Positions 32,826 to 44,423 of a stretch of DNA of 64,000 nt are shown piece by piece. Each line of letters opens with the position of its first letter. Position 1 is the first letter of the stretch. The position numbers were made by a program, and so were the translations under genes. The notes beneath the pieces are model-generated. The model saw only the letters and a list, made by a program, of their open reading frames with translations, ran no database searches and was not told where the DNA came from. This DNA is from Paraphoma chrysanthemicola (taxonomy: Eukaryota; Ascomycota; Dothideomycetes; Pleosporales; Phaeosphaeriaceae): positions 2,418,001 to 2,482,000 of the forward strand of contig JAGMWG010000001.1 of the NCBI GenBank assembly GCA_020744225.1, given 5' to 3'.

Positions 32826-33369
32826 ACTGCTATGTGGTAGTGGACGACGAATGATGCAAAAAATATCATCGCGCACCCGATGAGTATATGATCAAAGCGT
32901 CCTGGATTGTGTTAGCCTTCTGAGCAATGACTACCCTTGTACCTCCACTATGGGTTTATCGGTCCATATTGACATGAAGCAGCACAAGCGCATAATAATA
33001 CATGGAAACGTATTCCTACGATACTCTGGCCAGAAGGCCTTGTTTGTCCTTTCGCCGCTCCTGATTCGAGTGAGGGGTGGCTGATCGGATTCTGGGTGCG
33101 GATATTGATATCCCATATTACCCTGCCTGTGTTTCGGCTACTTAGCGGATTCTGCCTAAGTCCAAGAAATAGTGTGCAACCACCAATGCTTGCCACCATG
33201 GCTTTGCTCGGACTCATTCGTAACGGATTGTAAATTATGATGTTTGTTATCCTCTAGTGTCGTTGTATATGCGGGTATCTCAGACTGAACCTCAGTACTG
33301 TATCTGCTCCAATGCGCCTGGTCATGCAATGCTCCTCCTCGTAACGCCATAAAAACAAAAACGAGAGGT
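32826..33369. other. Intergenic between propeller gene and GT90 gene
   Basis: 544 bases between two minus-strand genes, holding the propeller promoter and the GT90 3' end. No gene is supported. Confidence 0.5.
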
Positions 33370-34857
33370 CTACGGGATTATGGACGGGTCCTTGGGCCAA
33401 TTTGCAGCGAACGCGGTCCACGGTGTGGCGCGCATCACCATGTTGCCGTGCTTGTCGGGTGCGTACAGCTGTGGCTCGTAGCCCTGAACTGAAGCCCACG
33501 ACCAGAACATACGTCTCCAGTAGCAGGTAACCTGTCTCAATCAGTTCTTCATCAAAACGAATGCTCTTTAGGCACTCACCGCTGCAGGGGTCAGGTAGCG
33601 TCGAGCAAATGTCTCATAGCTGTTCTGTGCGATTTCTTCAGCCTCGTCATCATGCGCATGGTAGTAGTCCATCGCAGCTTCCAGATTTCCAAAGTTCTCT
33701 GATGCTTCAATGTAATTGATGTCGGGTCCTGAAACGCGGAGAAGGTGAGTGTGGAATTCTTGCCACTCGAGTGGATGAGTGATGAGTGCAGAGCGGCAGA
33801 GCTGCAGATACTTGAGCCGACCGGAGTACGAAGTGCCTTCGGTCTGGACAGTGTATTTGTACCTAGTGCGGATCAGTATTCATTCAAAGTAAGCTTGCGT
33901 ACAGCAGAAACGTACCCGCAAAACTGCCGCAAGTTCATAACATCCTTGGTGTGGACGTCCGTTGCATTGTTGATGACAACAGGCTTGATATCACTCCATC
34001 TCTTGCCATCACTGACGCGCACAAGCTCTTTCCTCAGCTCTGCCATTTTGATTTTGCCCCTCCAGACCACTCGTGGGTCTTTCTTGTGCCACGGTGTTTT
34101 CCGCTCCGCCAAATCAATTTCTCTGCGAATACTGTTCCAACTGGGCGCATGCGTGTAGTTCCAGCTCCAGTAGGCCTGGGTTTTGTCAGCAAATCCATAT
34201 AGGCATTCCGTGCAGACTGGAAGCCATACGTAGTTGGGCATCATCCATATGTTATCGTATTCGCGTGAATCCTTCCGGGTGTAGCCGAAGAAGGTACCCT
34301 TCGACTTGGACCGTAGCGGCAAGTCATCGAGCGACAGAGAGAATTCGATATTCGGAATCGACGGGTCAGAGTTCGGCGAAGTCGAAATTGCGCGATCGAT
34401 TTGAGCGAGAGTGCCTAAAATGCGTTCACGCTCGTTTCCGTTCGTGACGTAGCACTCTTCAGGCTTCCCAGAGTTGACCACGAACAGCTGTTGAGTTTAG
34501 CAGACGCTCGGTAGTGTGATACAGGTGACAGACCTCGCCTTGATATATCATCACCCTCAACATGCATCGACCCTCCGCAATCTCGATATCCTGTATGTGA
34601 ACCTTACGTCCCTGGCGCCTGCTTACAGCCTTATCGAGGCTGTGGTATAATTTCGGGAAGGCCAAGTCGCATTGCTCGTGGCTGAATGTGTGGACATTGG
34701 CGTGAACGTCAGCGTCGAAGAGCCACTCGCTTGGCAAGTACGAAGTGTAGCTGCCAGTTGATTGCCGCCATATTGACCATAATTGCGTTGCTATTATGAA
34801 TGTAGAAATGTAGAAGAAGAGGTGTGAAAGCGAGAGCTTGTAACCCTTGTGCATCAT
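33370..34857 (-). CDS. GT90 (CAP10-like) glycosyltransferase
   Basis: Four minus-strand exons (34857-34534, 34487-33916, 33862-33580, 33531-33370) encode 446 residues, with all phases consistent. The N-terminus has one membrane anchor (HLFFYISTFIIATQLW), giving a type II Golgi topology. The CAP10/GT90 domain shows YQGELFVVN, IEFSLSLDDLP, WMMPNYVWLPV, VVWRGKIKMAELRKELV and, at the end, KYTVQTEGTSYSGRLKYL with LEWQEF and the WRRMFW block. The best-known relative, Cryptococcus Cap10/Cxt1, adds xylose or related sugars to surface glycans. A role in cell-wall or glycolipid glycosylation is inferred. It starts divergently from the NCS1 permease, more than 2 kb away. Confidence 0.88.
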
Positions 34858-37033
34858 GGTCGCATAAGGCTGAATCAAAAGAATGGCAGCACTAAGGCAT
34901 GTGCAGGACGATACGAAAGGCGACAATTGGACAGGCCGTCGAAGGAGCTCAAGAGATGGACAAGAGATGGACAAGACTTGAGGAAAAGAGCAAAGACCTC
35001 ACCGTCGACCGGTGGCCCGCCGATACGACTATCGTACCAACACCTGCCCTAAAAAGCAATAGCTGCATAAAAGTCGTCCATTCGAAGTGGCTGCATGACC
35101 TGCAAGCCCCTGGGCTATCCTCCGCCCAACCCGCACGAGGCGTGCAACAGCTGACAGTGGGAAAACCGGGCCTATCAGAGGCGCTCCTGCGGTGGGATTC
35201 TGATAAGCGCACCACCGCGCCCGTGGATACGACGAAAAGGATCTCGAGTCTGACGAAAAGGGTCGATAGGAGTTGGAGCAAGGGCCACCGGGCGCCTCGC
35301 GTGCACGTTGTTCCTGAATGCCAAGATGCTTACTCTTGCGCCTAACGCTGCTGGAATTAGTGGGGAAAAGCAGGCGCGACTCTTCGGGCGCGATCGCCGG
35401 TGGGTCTGGATTCCGCCGCGTTCAACATCCTCACTGAATCTGCCACGGGTGCTTTGGGCTGGCATGTATAGGGGTTGAAGTCGTCCTGGAAAAGCAGAAA
35501 TGATTGGAGACCCTGCGTCGAGGAGCAATCAAGCAATGCCATGGCCCCCGGATGTCTTGAATGAGAGGGGTGCTCAGCTTAGCGTGGAGCTTAGGTGGCT
35601 TGTTCTCCTGAAACTGTGGATCGTTCTGTCCTGCCCGGGGTGGCAAGGATTTGAATTTGCAGCGGGACATCGCAATCAGCTGAAGAAGATCCTGATTGGC
35701 ACGCTGCCACACGAACTGCCACACAATTAACACCGAGCTGAGTCCAACTGAGCCGATACCAACTGAAGCGCACCTCGGGTTTGGACAGTGCATGTCACGC
35801 GTGAACAACCACAGGAATTCCTGTGTGAATGGATAGTCAACCGTCGGCGATGGAGAGTCAACATTGGACAAACTATTACCTCAGCTTCGTCTTGTGACTT
35901 GCGGCATAAAGTCTCCCCCAGTTTTGTCGATCAGTTCAAGTCCCAATGACGATCATCAGAGCATTAACACGGCGCGAACCTGTGGTCGGAGTGCACGCGG
36001 GTGTTGACGCGGTGTACTGGGGTCAAAGGCTCGATGCTTCGCATGTCGGGGCTCCTCTCGCGTTCGCACGTGACGTCAAGCATCGCGACTTACCCACCGG
36101 TCACATCCGTTATTAGAGACGGTATAACAGGCATTGCAGACGATCTAATAAGCATGATAGCACGATACGAACCATCAGTACATGTTCAATAGGCCCACCT
36201 TTTGTGCCTAGAAATCTTACTTGCTTTTACAATCGAGCTGCGTTTGCTGTGTCCGTACTACAGCACATCGAGTGCATGGAAGTTTTCCTGAGGGTGCGCT
36301 CAGCAGTGTGAGCGAGAGAGACATTCAAGTCAATACAATGAGATAGATTTTGTATGTAAGGAACACTAAATTCTACAGTCTTCTTAGGGAAATTCTAGCA
36401 ACATGCGAGTAAAGGTACAAAACTTCGTTGTGCTACTGTGTGCCCGGCAATACCCAACTGCTTCAATTTTGAATACACGTGCTATGTCGCGTACTATTCA
36501 GGCGGCTTCCGCATATGACGCTCTTCGTTGAACTTTCGCACCCCACTCTTGCTTCGAAACTCGGTCTGAAAGTGGGAGAAGGCCCGCTTTGAGTTGAGAA
36601 GGAGAGACCATTAGGTGTGGTGCTGGTGTAGCGCGTTCCCCGCAACTGGGCACTGGATCCGACACTCGGAAGCTGACCTTGGCTCCACCATTATCTGTCT
36701 CTTGTGGCGAGGAGGCTAAGCAACGCCTGGAGGACCCCAGATTACGCTCCTTGCGGCAGATAGCAAAGATAGGGTACGGCACGTACAGATAGACATGGAT
36801 ATCGAACAATTAGAAACGTCCCACTTTCGCGATGCACACGTCCTGGCGTCCCAGTCTGGCGATTGAGCCCGTATCAGTCACTTCCTGAACCAAGAGGGTG
36901 AGAATGGATATACAACCCACCTGCCACAGGGCGTCGACCTCCTAGACACTAGATTTTCGTCGAGACACAGGTCTTGCTTCCTATGTAGCAGCGAACCGAA
37001 GCGCGATCTATAGTCACAGCACCGAAACGCGCC
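34858..37033. other. 2.2 kb divergent intergenic region
   Basis: No supported gene. An imperfect direct repeat AGAGATGGACA occurs twice near 34951-34972. Other open frames are short and featureless. The last 100 bases form the leader of the permease gene. Confidence 0.5.
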
Positions 37034-38667
37034 ATGTCTTCTGAGAAGAACCTTGACGCTCTCGAGAAGAGCGATGTCGCTTCTGTCACCGCCGCAACTA
37101 TCGAATTAGGCATCAGCGAGCCTGTAACTACTCTGCAAAGGTTTTGCAACAGGCTCGATGCGCTGTGTGGTATGGAGGCTCGTGGTATTGAAAGAATACC
37201 GGAAGAAGTACGGGAGCGAGACATGACTTACCGGGACTACATCCACATGTTCACAATGTATGACTTTTGACATACGAGCTTAGCTTTGAGGCTAATGAGA
37301 CAACTAGCTGGTTTTCGATGAACTGCACTGCCAATCAATTGACTCTTGGAGTGCTCGGACCTGTGAGCTACGGATTGGGCTTGACGGACTCTATACTGTA
37401 TGTCAGACCATCTCATTCATCGTCTCTTTAGTATGGCTGTTACTGATGCATTTATAGTGTGTGCATGTTCGGCACGATGTTTGGAAGTCTTTGTACCGGA
37501 TACATTTCAACGTTTGGACCTAGATCTGGTCTGCGTACCCTCAACGTCGCCAAATACACAATGGGCTGGTGGCCGTCCAAGCTCTGCGTTATTCTCAATC
37601 TGTGCATCGAGCTTGGATATGGCCTCATTGATTGTTTGGTTGGTGGCTTGCTACTCTCCGCTGTAAACGGTGGTGGTATGTCCGTAATTGTTGGCATCGT
37701 CATTGTGGCACTTATCACTTGGGTAGTTGTCACATTTGGCATCAAGTGGTTCTATAAGTTCGAAAAATTGGTCTGGGCGCCCACGGTCCTCGTTCTCTTC
37801 GTTCTTATTGGTGTCGCTGGTCCACACTTCGACACCACGACCCCGTCGCAAGGTTCGGGTGCTGTCTTGCATGGGAATCGCCTGTCCTACTTTTTCCTCG
37901 TCGCTTCTGGTCCACTGAGCTGGTCCTCCGCATCCGCCGATTACGTGGTCTACTATCCAAAGACGACTAATAGGTGGGGCACATTCGCCGCTACAACTGG
38001 TGGTATCACAATGGGGAAGCTGCTCATCGAGTTTCTCGGCATTGGCCTCGGGTCGGGCCTCCTCCTGAACCCAACGTGGGAATCTGCGTTCAAATCGGAC
38101 GGCATTGGTGCTCTGGTGGTTGAAGCATACAGGCCGCTTAATACGTTTGGCAAGCTTTGCTGTGTCATTCTCGCTGTTTGTATCGCTGCGAACAACATTC
38201 CTGGAACATACGCCGCAGCACTAAATTGGCAACAACTTGGCGCACCATTTGCGAAGATCCCACGACCGATCTGGAGCACATTCTCTTGCGTCGTCTTTAC
38301 TATAATCGCCATTGCTGGGCGTGATAGCCTTTTTGACATCTTCATCAACTGGCTGAGTCTTATCGGGTACTGGACCATAATCTGGATCACGATGACGATC
38401 CAGGATGAATACATCTTCCGCAAGGGGATTTATGACTGGGAGATTTGGAACCGGAAGGATCTGCTTCCTCACGGTTTCGCTGCGCTGTTTGCCTTCATCA
38501 TTGGTTGGGTCGGAGCAGTGCTGTGCATGTACCAGACATACTTCACGGGGCCCATTGCTGCTCTGGTCGGAAACGGTGCAGACCTTGGGTTACCCGTTGC
38601 CATGGGCTTGACTCTATTCACCTATCCCCCAGCAAGATGGTTGGAGTTGAAGTGTATTGGAAGGTGA
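37034..38667 (+). CDS. NCS1 purine-cytosine permease (FcyB/Fcy21-like)
   Basis: Three exons (37034-37257, 37308-37397, 37458-38667), 507 residues. The conserved start of TM1, MFTIWFSMNCTANQLTLGVLGP, is split by the first intron. About twelve membrane segments follow. Family blocks include FGPRSGLRTLNVAKYTMGWWPSK split over TM3, SADYVVYYP, and IPGTYAAALNWQQLG near TM8, with the ending YPPARWLELK typical of fungal Fcy proteins. Members import cytosine, adenine, guanine or hypoxanthine with protons at the plasma membrane. The exact substrate is not decidable by eye. Its stop is 94 bases from the stop of the convergent NmrA-like gene. Confidence 0.92.
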
Positions 38668-38760
38668 CCAATGGTAGATATGCAACATGTGGATTTGGTC
38701 TACGGAGCAGTGCTCGACTTCCTACGTACAATTTGACTCGATTCAAAGATTGAGAGTGAC

Positions 38761-39758
38761 TCAAGCTTGTCTCTCAATCATCTTCTTGACCTGCTGCTCT
38801 AGTGACTCGGGTCTATCGAACCCGATTTTCGCGTCATCACTCTGCTCGTACAGCGTTTTTCCTTGTGTCCAAATTCTCCGTAGAGTGTATGCCGTTTTAA
38901 GCCATGAGTCGGTCTCCCAAGCCTTTGCCTCCGCTCTCTGCAAATCATCCAACGACGTGTAGGAGACATCCCACTTCGTGCCCGTCTGCTTCTCAAATTC
39001 AGCGAGGACTTGATTGGGCGTGACCGTGAACGAGTTGACTTTGAGAATGCGCTCTCGGTCGGAGGTGAATGTCTTCAAAGCAGCGACAAGCAAACGTCCG
39101 ACATCTTTCTCTGTCGTGAAACTGACTTGCTCTTCGCCGGTGCCCAACAGGACCGCCTTACGTTCCTTGACATTAAAGCCTCCCAATTGCGGCTCGGTGA
39201 TCTTTCCGAAGTACAGATCGGAGTAAGGACCCGTCACGAGGTATGTGGCTTTCAGCTCCTTCGTATTCTCTCGGATGTACTTTCGAACTTGCAACTTGAG
39301 TTGATGCGGTTTCTCGGCTGCAGATGAAGTGTTGTACTCAATGTCGGTTCCATACTCCGAAGGATAGAAATATTGAATGGACGGAGACGTCTCAGCGAGT
39401 TTGATCAGGGTGATCTGAGCAAGGAGAGCGTTGCGACCTAGCGCAGAGACAACGGTGTCATATCCTGACCACACTCAGCTTCAGATACTCTAATTGGCTA
39501 GAAGAATGTGTCCATACCTTCGTACGCTTTAGTGACGTCCTTCTCCGAGTTCACATCACCGATGATGACATCGATGCCCTTCTCCCTCCATGCGTTGATC
39601 TCATCCGCCTTGTTTTGGGCACTCGATCCCGATGTGAAGAAGCCAATCTTATCGAAAGACGACCTTGCATTATAGATTTCCTGGATGATGTACTTCCCTA
39701 TCAGGCCAGTTGCGCCAAAGATGAGCACCTTTCTGGGGAGTGAATCTGCAGTGGTCAT
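38761..39758 (-). CDS. NmrA-like NAD(P)-binding protein (isoflavone-reductase-like)
   Basis: Two minus-strand exons (39758-39518, 39464-38761), 314 residues. The N-terminal Rossmann motif GATGLIGKYI lies within the first 30 residues. Then come GDVNSEKDV, GYDTVVSALGRNALLAQ, FYPSEYGTDIEYN (position of the family's substrate pocket) and the ERKAVLLGTGEEQVSFTTEKDVGRLL block split over the core. These features mark the atypical SDR class of isoflavone reductases, aldose dehydrogenases and NmrA redox sensors. Because the tyrosine-lysine pair is not obvious, an enzyme or a sensor role are both open. A TATATG element stands about 70 bases upstream of the ATG on the minus strand. Confidence 0.85.
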
Positions 39759-40113
39759 TTTGCGTGGTATTTAGCTAGGCTTGCGATGATGGATTTTGAT
39801 GTGAAGGGCCGTTGAAGGCGACTACATATAGGGCGCGTCGGCCGATGAGCGGCCATGCGGGGTTCGCCCGAACGTATGCTCGCTCAAAACTCTGCATGGG
39901 TTCGACAGAGTAATCACGGCCATCATACAGGGGAAGCGATCAATAAGGTTTCTACGAAGTATGCCAGCCGTCGTATGTGATTGATCAGCTGTCGTGCAGC
40001 CAGAAGTTTATATCGCCATTCAATGTTCCAATGACGTCATATCTCATGATCCCGCATCTCATCGATACCTCTATAGCCGCAGCCTTGCCAAGGATTTTTG
40101 TTATCTCCAGCTG
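39759..40113. promoter_or_regulatory. Divergent promoter between NmrA-like and HET genes
   Basis: 355 bases between divergent starts. ACATATA at 39824-39830 (TATATGT on the minus strand) is a candidate TATA element for the NmrA-like gene. The frame of the HET gene is open back to 39994 but without an ATG. Confidence 0.45.
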
Positions 40114-42320
40114 ATGGCTGGGACCTTGCCCGTTACGATGTATGCACCCTCTGGCTCACTGCAAGAATGTCGAATATGCTACTTTCCTTCTTGGACAGCT
40201 ACAGACCGTTCCTTCGCTGAATATGAGGTTTCTCTTGAGGTTTATCCGGATGTTGCTGCATCGGCGGAGAAGGGCTGCAACGGCTGCAAGCTGTTCACGC
40301 ACGTTTGGAAACATATAATCCCAGTTGGTATTGACAGGAAGACCTCGTCCCTTAACTTCAATCGCTCCGGAGGAGATCTGTGGCTGCATATCTTCAAGGG
40401 CGGCAGAGTGCACAACGCTGACGTGTTCACTCTTGCTGGTACGTTATCTTCGCAGTGATCAGAGAGACTCTATGGAAGTACGACTGATCGTATCAATCTG
40501 CTAGGTGAGCCGTCTTTCATGCACATCAGGACAGCAGGTCTGCTACCTCCTAGTACTGGGCTAGAGCATAATTTGTCGCAAATCAGAACGTGGTTGGATG
40601 CATGTGCGAGCGACCACCCGAAGTGCTATGCATCTGCTTCATATGTACCAGCAAGGCTGATCGATGTCGGTCTTGGTGATACTGCTACTGTTAAACTCGT
40701 GGAACTGCCCCCGGAATCAAGGGATAGCCCAAGTATGCTTGCCTATCGCACTGTTGGGGCCATACGCGTTCCAGACACATCACACGAGAAGAAAATTTGA
40801 AAACCAATATCGCCGGTATACCCCTTGTCGAGCTGCCAAAGACTTTCAGAGATGCCGTTGAAATTACTAGAGCCATTGGACTACGGTACTTGTGGGTTGA
40901 CTCCTTATGCATAGTGCAGGATAGCAAGACCGATTGGGCTACGCATGTCGAAGCAATGGCGTCCATATATGAGACCGCCCACATCACACTGGCTGCTGGA
41001 GCGAGTGGCGACGACGATGGAGGCTTCTTTGCCGTACCACCGGAAAATTACACGAAGCCTTCTTTACTCGAGCTGGATACTGGATTGCAAACATACAAAT
41101 TGTACATCCGTCGCAGCGTCGACCACCATGACGCAGACTGGCCTGCGGGCGAAGTTTTACCCTTAATGAAGAGAGGCTGGTGTTTTCAAGAGAGACTGCT
41201 TGCGAGACGCTACCTTTGCTTTGGAAGCAAAGAGATATTGTGGGAGTGCCGGGAAGATGTGGGTTGCTCATGCTCTGTAGCGAATGGGCCTTTCAATCCT
41301 CGCAAACCCGAGTTACCAGCCAAATTCAGAGACAGCCCCTCGACCAAGACTCAGCTCTCATTGTCGGACAGGGACGGCGCGACTCTTTGGCGAAGTTTGG
41401 TATCAGAGTAGACCTCGCGCAAGCTCACCTATCCGAACGACAAATTACCTGCATTGGCTGGACTTGCGACTGCTTTCGAGGTAAGTCGTTTCGTTCTTAC
41501 AAGGGAATTATTTCTCATTTCATTCCAGCGTAAGTTCAGCCCCGGCTCGTACTTGGAGGGCTTGTGGACTTCCTCTCTTGAGCAAGATTTTCGATGGGCT
41601 TCATCGAGCAGTGCTGCCCCTTTTGGTCGCCCCAGGAGCGGTCCTTCATGGTCTTGGGTCTATAGCTCAGATGTAAGAATCGACTGGCCGCGTTTGCAAG
41701 ATAACAATTATTGTCGCCTTCAGGAGATTGCCAAGAGTGGACTGGAATATGGTGGACAAGGAGCTGCATCTCTGACCATGTCTGGCATCTTGCTTGCCGT
41801 ATCCATCAATACTTGGAAGAAAAGAGCTGAATTCGAGCAGCACTACCCGTTGACAAGATATTGTCGCGTACTGGAGCACGTGAAGGGCGAGAGTACCTCG
41901 TTCGGTGTATCTTTTAAAGGACCAACTCGTTCAAATTCGCCACTACAAGGTTCACACGACGACGCTCAGGTCGAAGAGGACAGCGAATTAGGGGCCGCAA
42001 GTCCTAGCCTATTTCTGAGTGGTCACTTCAACGCTGACTACAACTTCTGGAATGATGAAGAAGAGCTGCGGGCCGAGCTTGGACTAGTCACTTTCGCGGC
42101 ACTCGGAATTGAGGACATAAGAAGGCACATGGGAGAGTCTATCGATGATGAGGAGGACTGCTGGGTTGCTGGGGTAATATTGAGACCAGTAATGGAGAAA
42201 ACTTGTGGCACAAGCAAAGTTCGAAGTTATGAAAGATTCGGCTGGCTCAGATACTGCACAAAGAAGCCACGAAACAAGTTTACGCCTATGGGAACGAAGA
42301 CAAACTTTATGCTTGTCTGA
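40114..42320 (+). pseudogene. HET-domain (heterokaryon incompatibility-type) gene, broken
   Basis: Exons are 40114-40438, 40505-41480 and 41529-42320; introns have GTACGT and GTAAGT donors. The N-terminal CRIC-x(n)-CNGCKLF block, FMHIRTAGLLPPSTGLEH, the core LSHCWG, IPLVELPKTFRDAV, RYLWVDSLCIVQD and RGWCFQERLLARRYLCF are the HET hallmarks, with an unassigned C-terminus of about 260 residues. Two lesions break it. At 40729-40733 the frame shifts by one missing base just before LSHCWG. At 41409-41411 a TAG sits where the reading frame continues with clearly conserved HET sequence (LTYPNDKLPALAGLA). No intron of workable size removes either. HET proteins trigger programmed cell death in non-self recognition. 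Either it is a recent pseudogene, or the frameshift is an assembly error and only the nonsense is real. Confidence 0.85.
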
Positions 42321-42454
42321 ATGGGTAGCAAACGTCGGCACACTTTATCGCAATTGCCTTCCCAGTAAACCGTCTTAATGGCAGCAATCTTCTTGAGATA
42401 TAAACGGACTCAATATACGCCCAACACTCTCTAGATCCAACGACAACCCACTCG

Positions 42455-43934
42455 ATGGAATACCAGATGGAGGAACTGCAAAGATACCAAACACTTCTTG
42501 AGACAAGTCGATCTTGGGCCACAAGCTCTCAGGTATCATTGGGGCATGTTCTCCTTGTCTGGTGGGAAGCCAAGCAAAGCCTAACGGAGGGCACTGAGGC
42601 CCTGCCGCAGTACGCACTCATGGGTCACAACCCAGACGACGAATCGAAGAATCTCGTTCTTCTCAACACGAATTCACCATGGTCAATGTTCTTGTGCGGA
42701 TCACAGGGATCTGGCAAATCGCACACATTATCTTGCATCCTCGAGAACTGCTTGTTGACCGACAAGGAGATTGGCAAGAATCCCAATCCACTGGCGGGTC
42801 TTGTTTTTCACTACGATCGCTCCCAAAGCGGAGAGGTTTGCGAAGCTGCTTACCTCTGTACTTCACTCAAGACCAGGGTCAGGGTACTGGTTAGCAGGAG
42901 TAACTACAAAGGACTGGAGCGCAGATACAAAGATCTTGCCGAAAAAGTTGAGGGCGATATCGAAGTGCTGCCTCTAGATTTGAGACCGTCGCATCTTAAT
43001 GTGGAGCGCATGAAGGCGTTGATGGCGGTTGGAAAAGAAGGAGACTTGCATTTGTACATGAACGTAAGTCAGATCTGGAACGCAAGCATCGTCATTCTCT
43101 GATTCCAATTTAGGTTCTAATGAGCATTCTTCGCGATATGCCAATCGCGAATGAGGGCATCGGAGAATTCGACTATGAGAGTTTGCTACCAAGCTTGCTG
43201 TAGCTGGCCTCACCGATATGCAAAGCGACCCGTTGAACATGCGATTGGACCTTCTGGAAAGCTATGTCGACGTACCACCGAGGCCGATCGTTTCCAAATC
43301 GAAAAGCGGGAAGATAACAACCAGGCCACGGGATCATTCTCCGAGATTGTCTGAAGATGAGCCAGACTACCTTGAAGGCGAGAGCAGCGTTTTGACGATC
43401 ATCGACTTGACTGATCCCTTTGTCGATGCAGACTCAGCCTGCGTGCTCTTTGACATCTGCTTGTCTATTTTCCTCTCTCAGACTTCTTGCGGCAAAATCA
43501 TAGTTCTTGATGAAGCGCACAACTATATGACCACCGACAATGCTGCAGCTTCGCAGTTCACCCAGCGACTGCTGAAAACCATCCGGGAGCAGCGATATCA
43601 GGGCACAAGAGTCGTTATTGCTACACAAGAGCCGAGCATCAATACGAGCCTGCTTGACCTGTGCAATGTTACCATGGTACATCGCTGCACAAGCCCGACC
43701 TGGTTTACTGTGCTGAAGGGGCATCTCGCAGCCTTGAAAGGAAGGAACGACCAGGATGTCTTTGAGGAGATCGTGCGCTTGAATACGGGCGAGAATCTCT
43801 TGTTCTGCCCCACGGCTGCGACTGGGTACGATGATGAGAAAATTGTCAGTATGGATACTAACTACGTCAAATTTCGTACGAGGAAACGGATCACAAAGGA
43901 CGGGGGCAAAAGCAAGCTTGCACATGGAAGCTGA
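42455..43934 (+). pseudogene. HerA/DUF87-like P-loop ATPase gene, frameshifted
   Basis: Exon 1 is 42455-43063 and exon 2 begins at 43114 after a 50-nt GTAAGT/TAG intron. Walker A is GSQGSGKS at residues 82-89. Walker B is KIIVLDEAHNYM, followed by LKTIREQRYQGTRVVIATQEPS, the arrangement of HerA/FtsK-type pumping ATPases (arginine segment plus sensor Gln in ATQ). The frame breaks at 43180-43182: before it the protein reads IGEFDYE, after it the next frame continues with AVAGLTDMQSDPL through Walker B to the stop at 43934. One base appears missing in the TTT run. The gene follows the HET gene by 134 bases on the same strand. Fungal proteins of this kind are uncharacterised. A complete gene would encode roughly 480 residues. 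Confidence 0.8.
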
Positions 43935-44423
43935 TGCAAGCGAAGGTTGTCGTAGTGCACACTGGCCTAGAAGCTGGACGCTCCTCTGCCAGAGATATAT
44001 GTCGGTCGTTAAGTGCGCGGACTCAGTGGGTTAGACAAGCTGCGCAGAAATGTATTTATCTTGTACCAACTTGGTGGCCACTCATGGCTACCAGAAATCA
44101 AGTTGATTGACGCCCCATCTCTTCAAGGTCACTTCTTTCCTTTGCTTTGCTACCCAGGGCTGCACAGCTTGGGAGTACTTTGCAGGTTAGGGAAGAAATG
44201 GAAATGGTTCTGAAGGTACCCAGGCCTAAGGAATGGAGTATATTGAAGACTTTAGTCTGCTGAAGTCGACGATCGACGGGCACAAACTATCGGGACACCC
44301 GAGGGTTGTGTTGACTCAACTTGAAGTAGTTCCTACGTTGCTTGTGGATTCAGACTTTTGGGTTCCTACGCCAACAAAAGCCTAGGTACCAGCTGCGGAG
44401 GCCGATTACAAATATCTTCCTCA
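43935..44423. other. Intergenic between convergent genes
   Basis: 489 bases between the ATPase and AA9 stops. No gene is supported. Confidence 0.5.

Noticed and set aside
40600..40740. An intron that would bypass the HET frameshift
   Set aside because: Candidate GT-AG pairs are either about 30 nt long or would remove the VKLVE segment, which is conserved in HET proteins.
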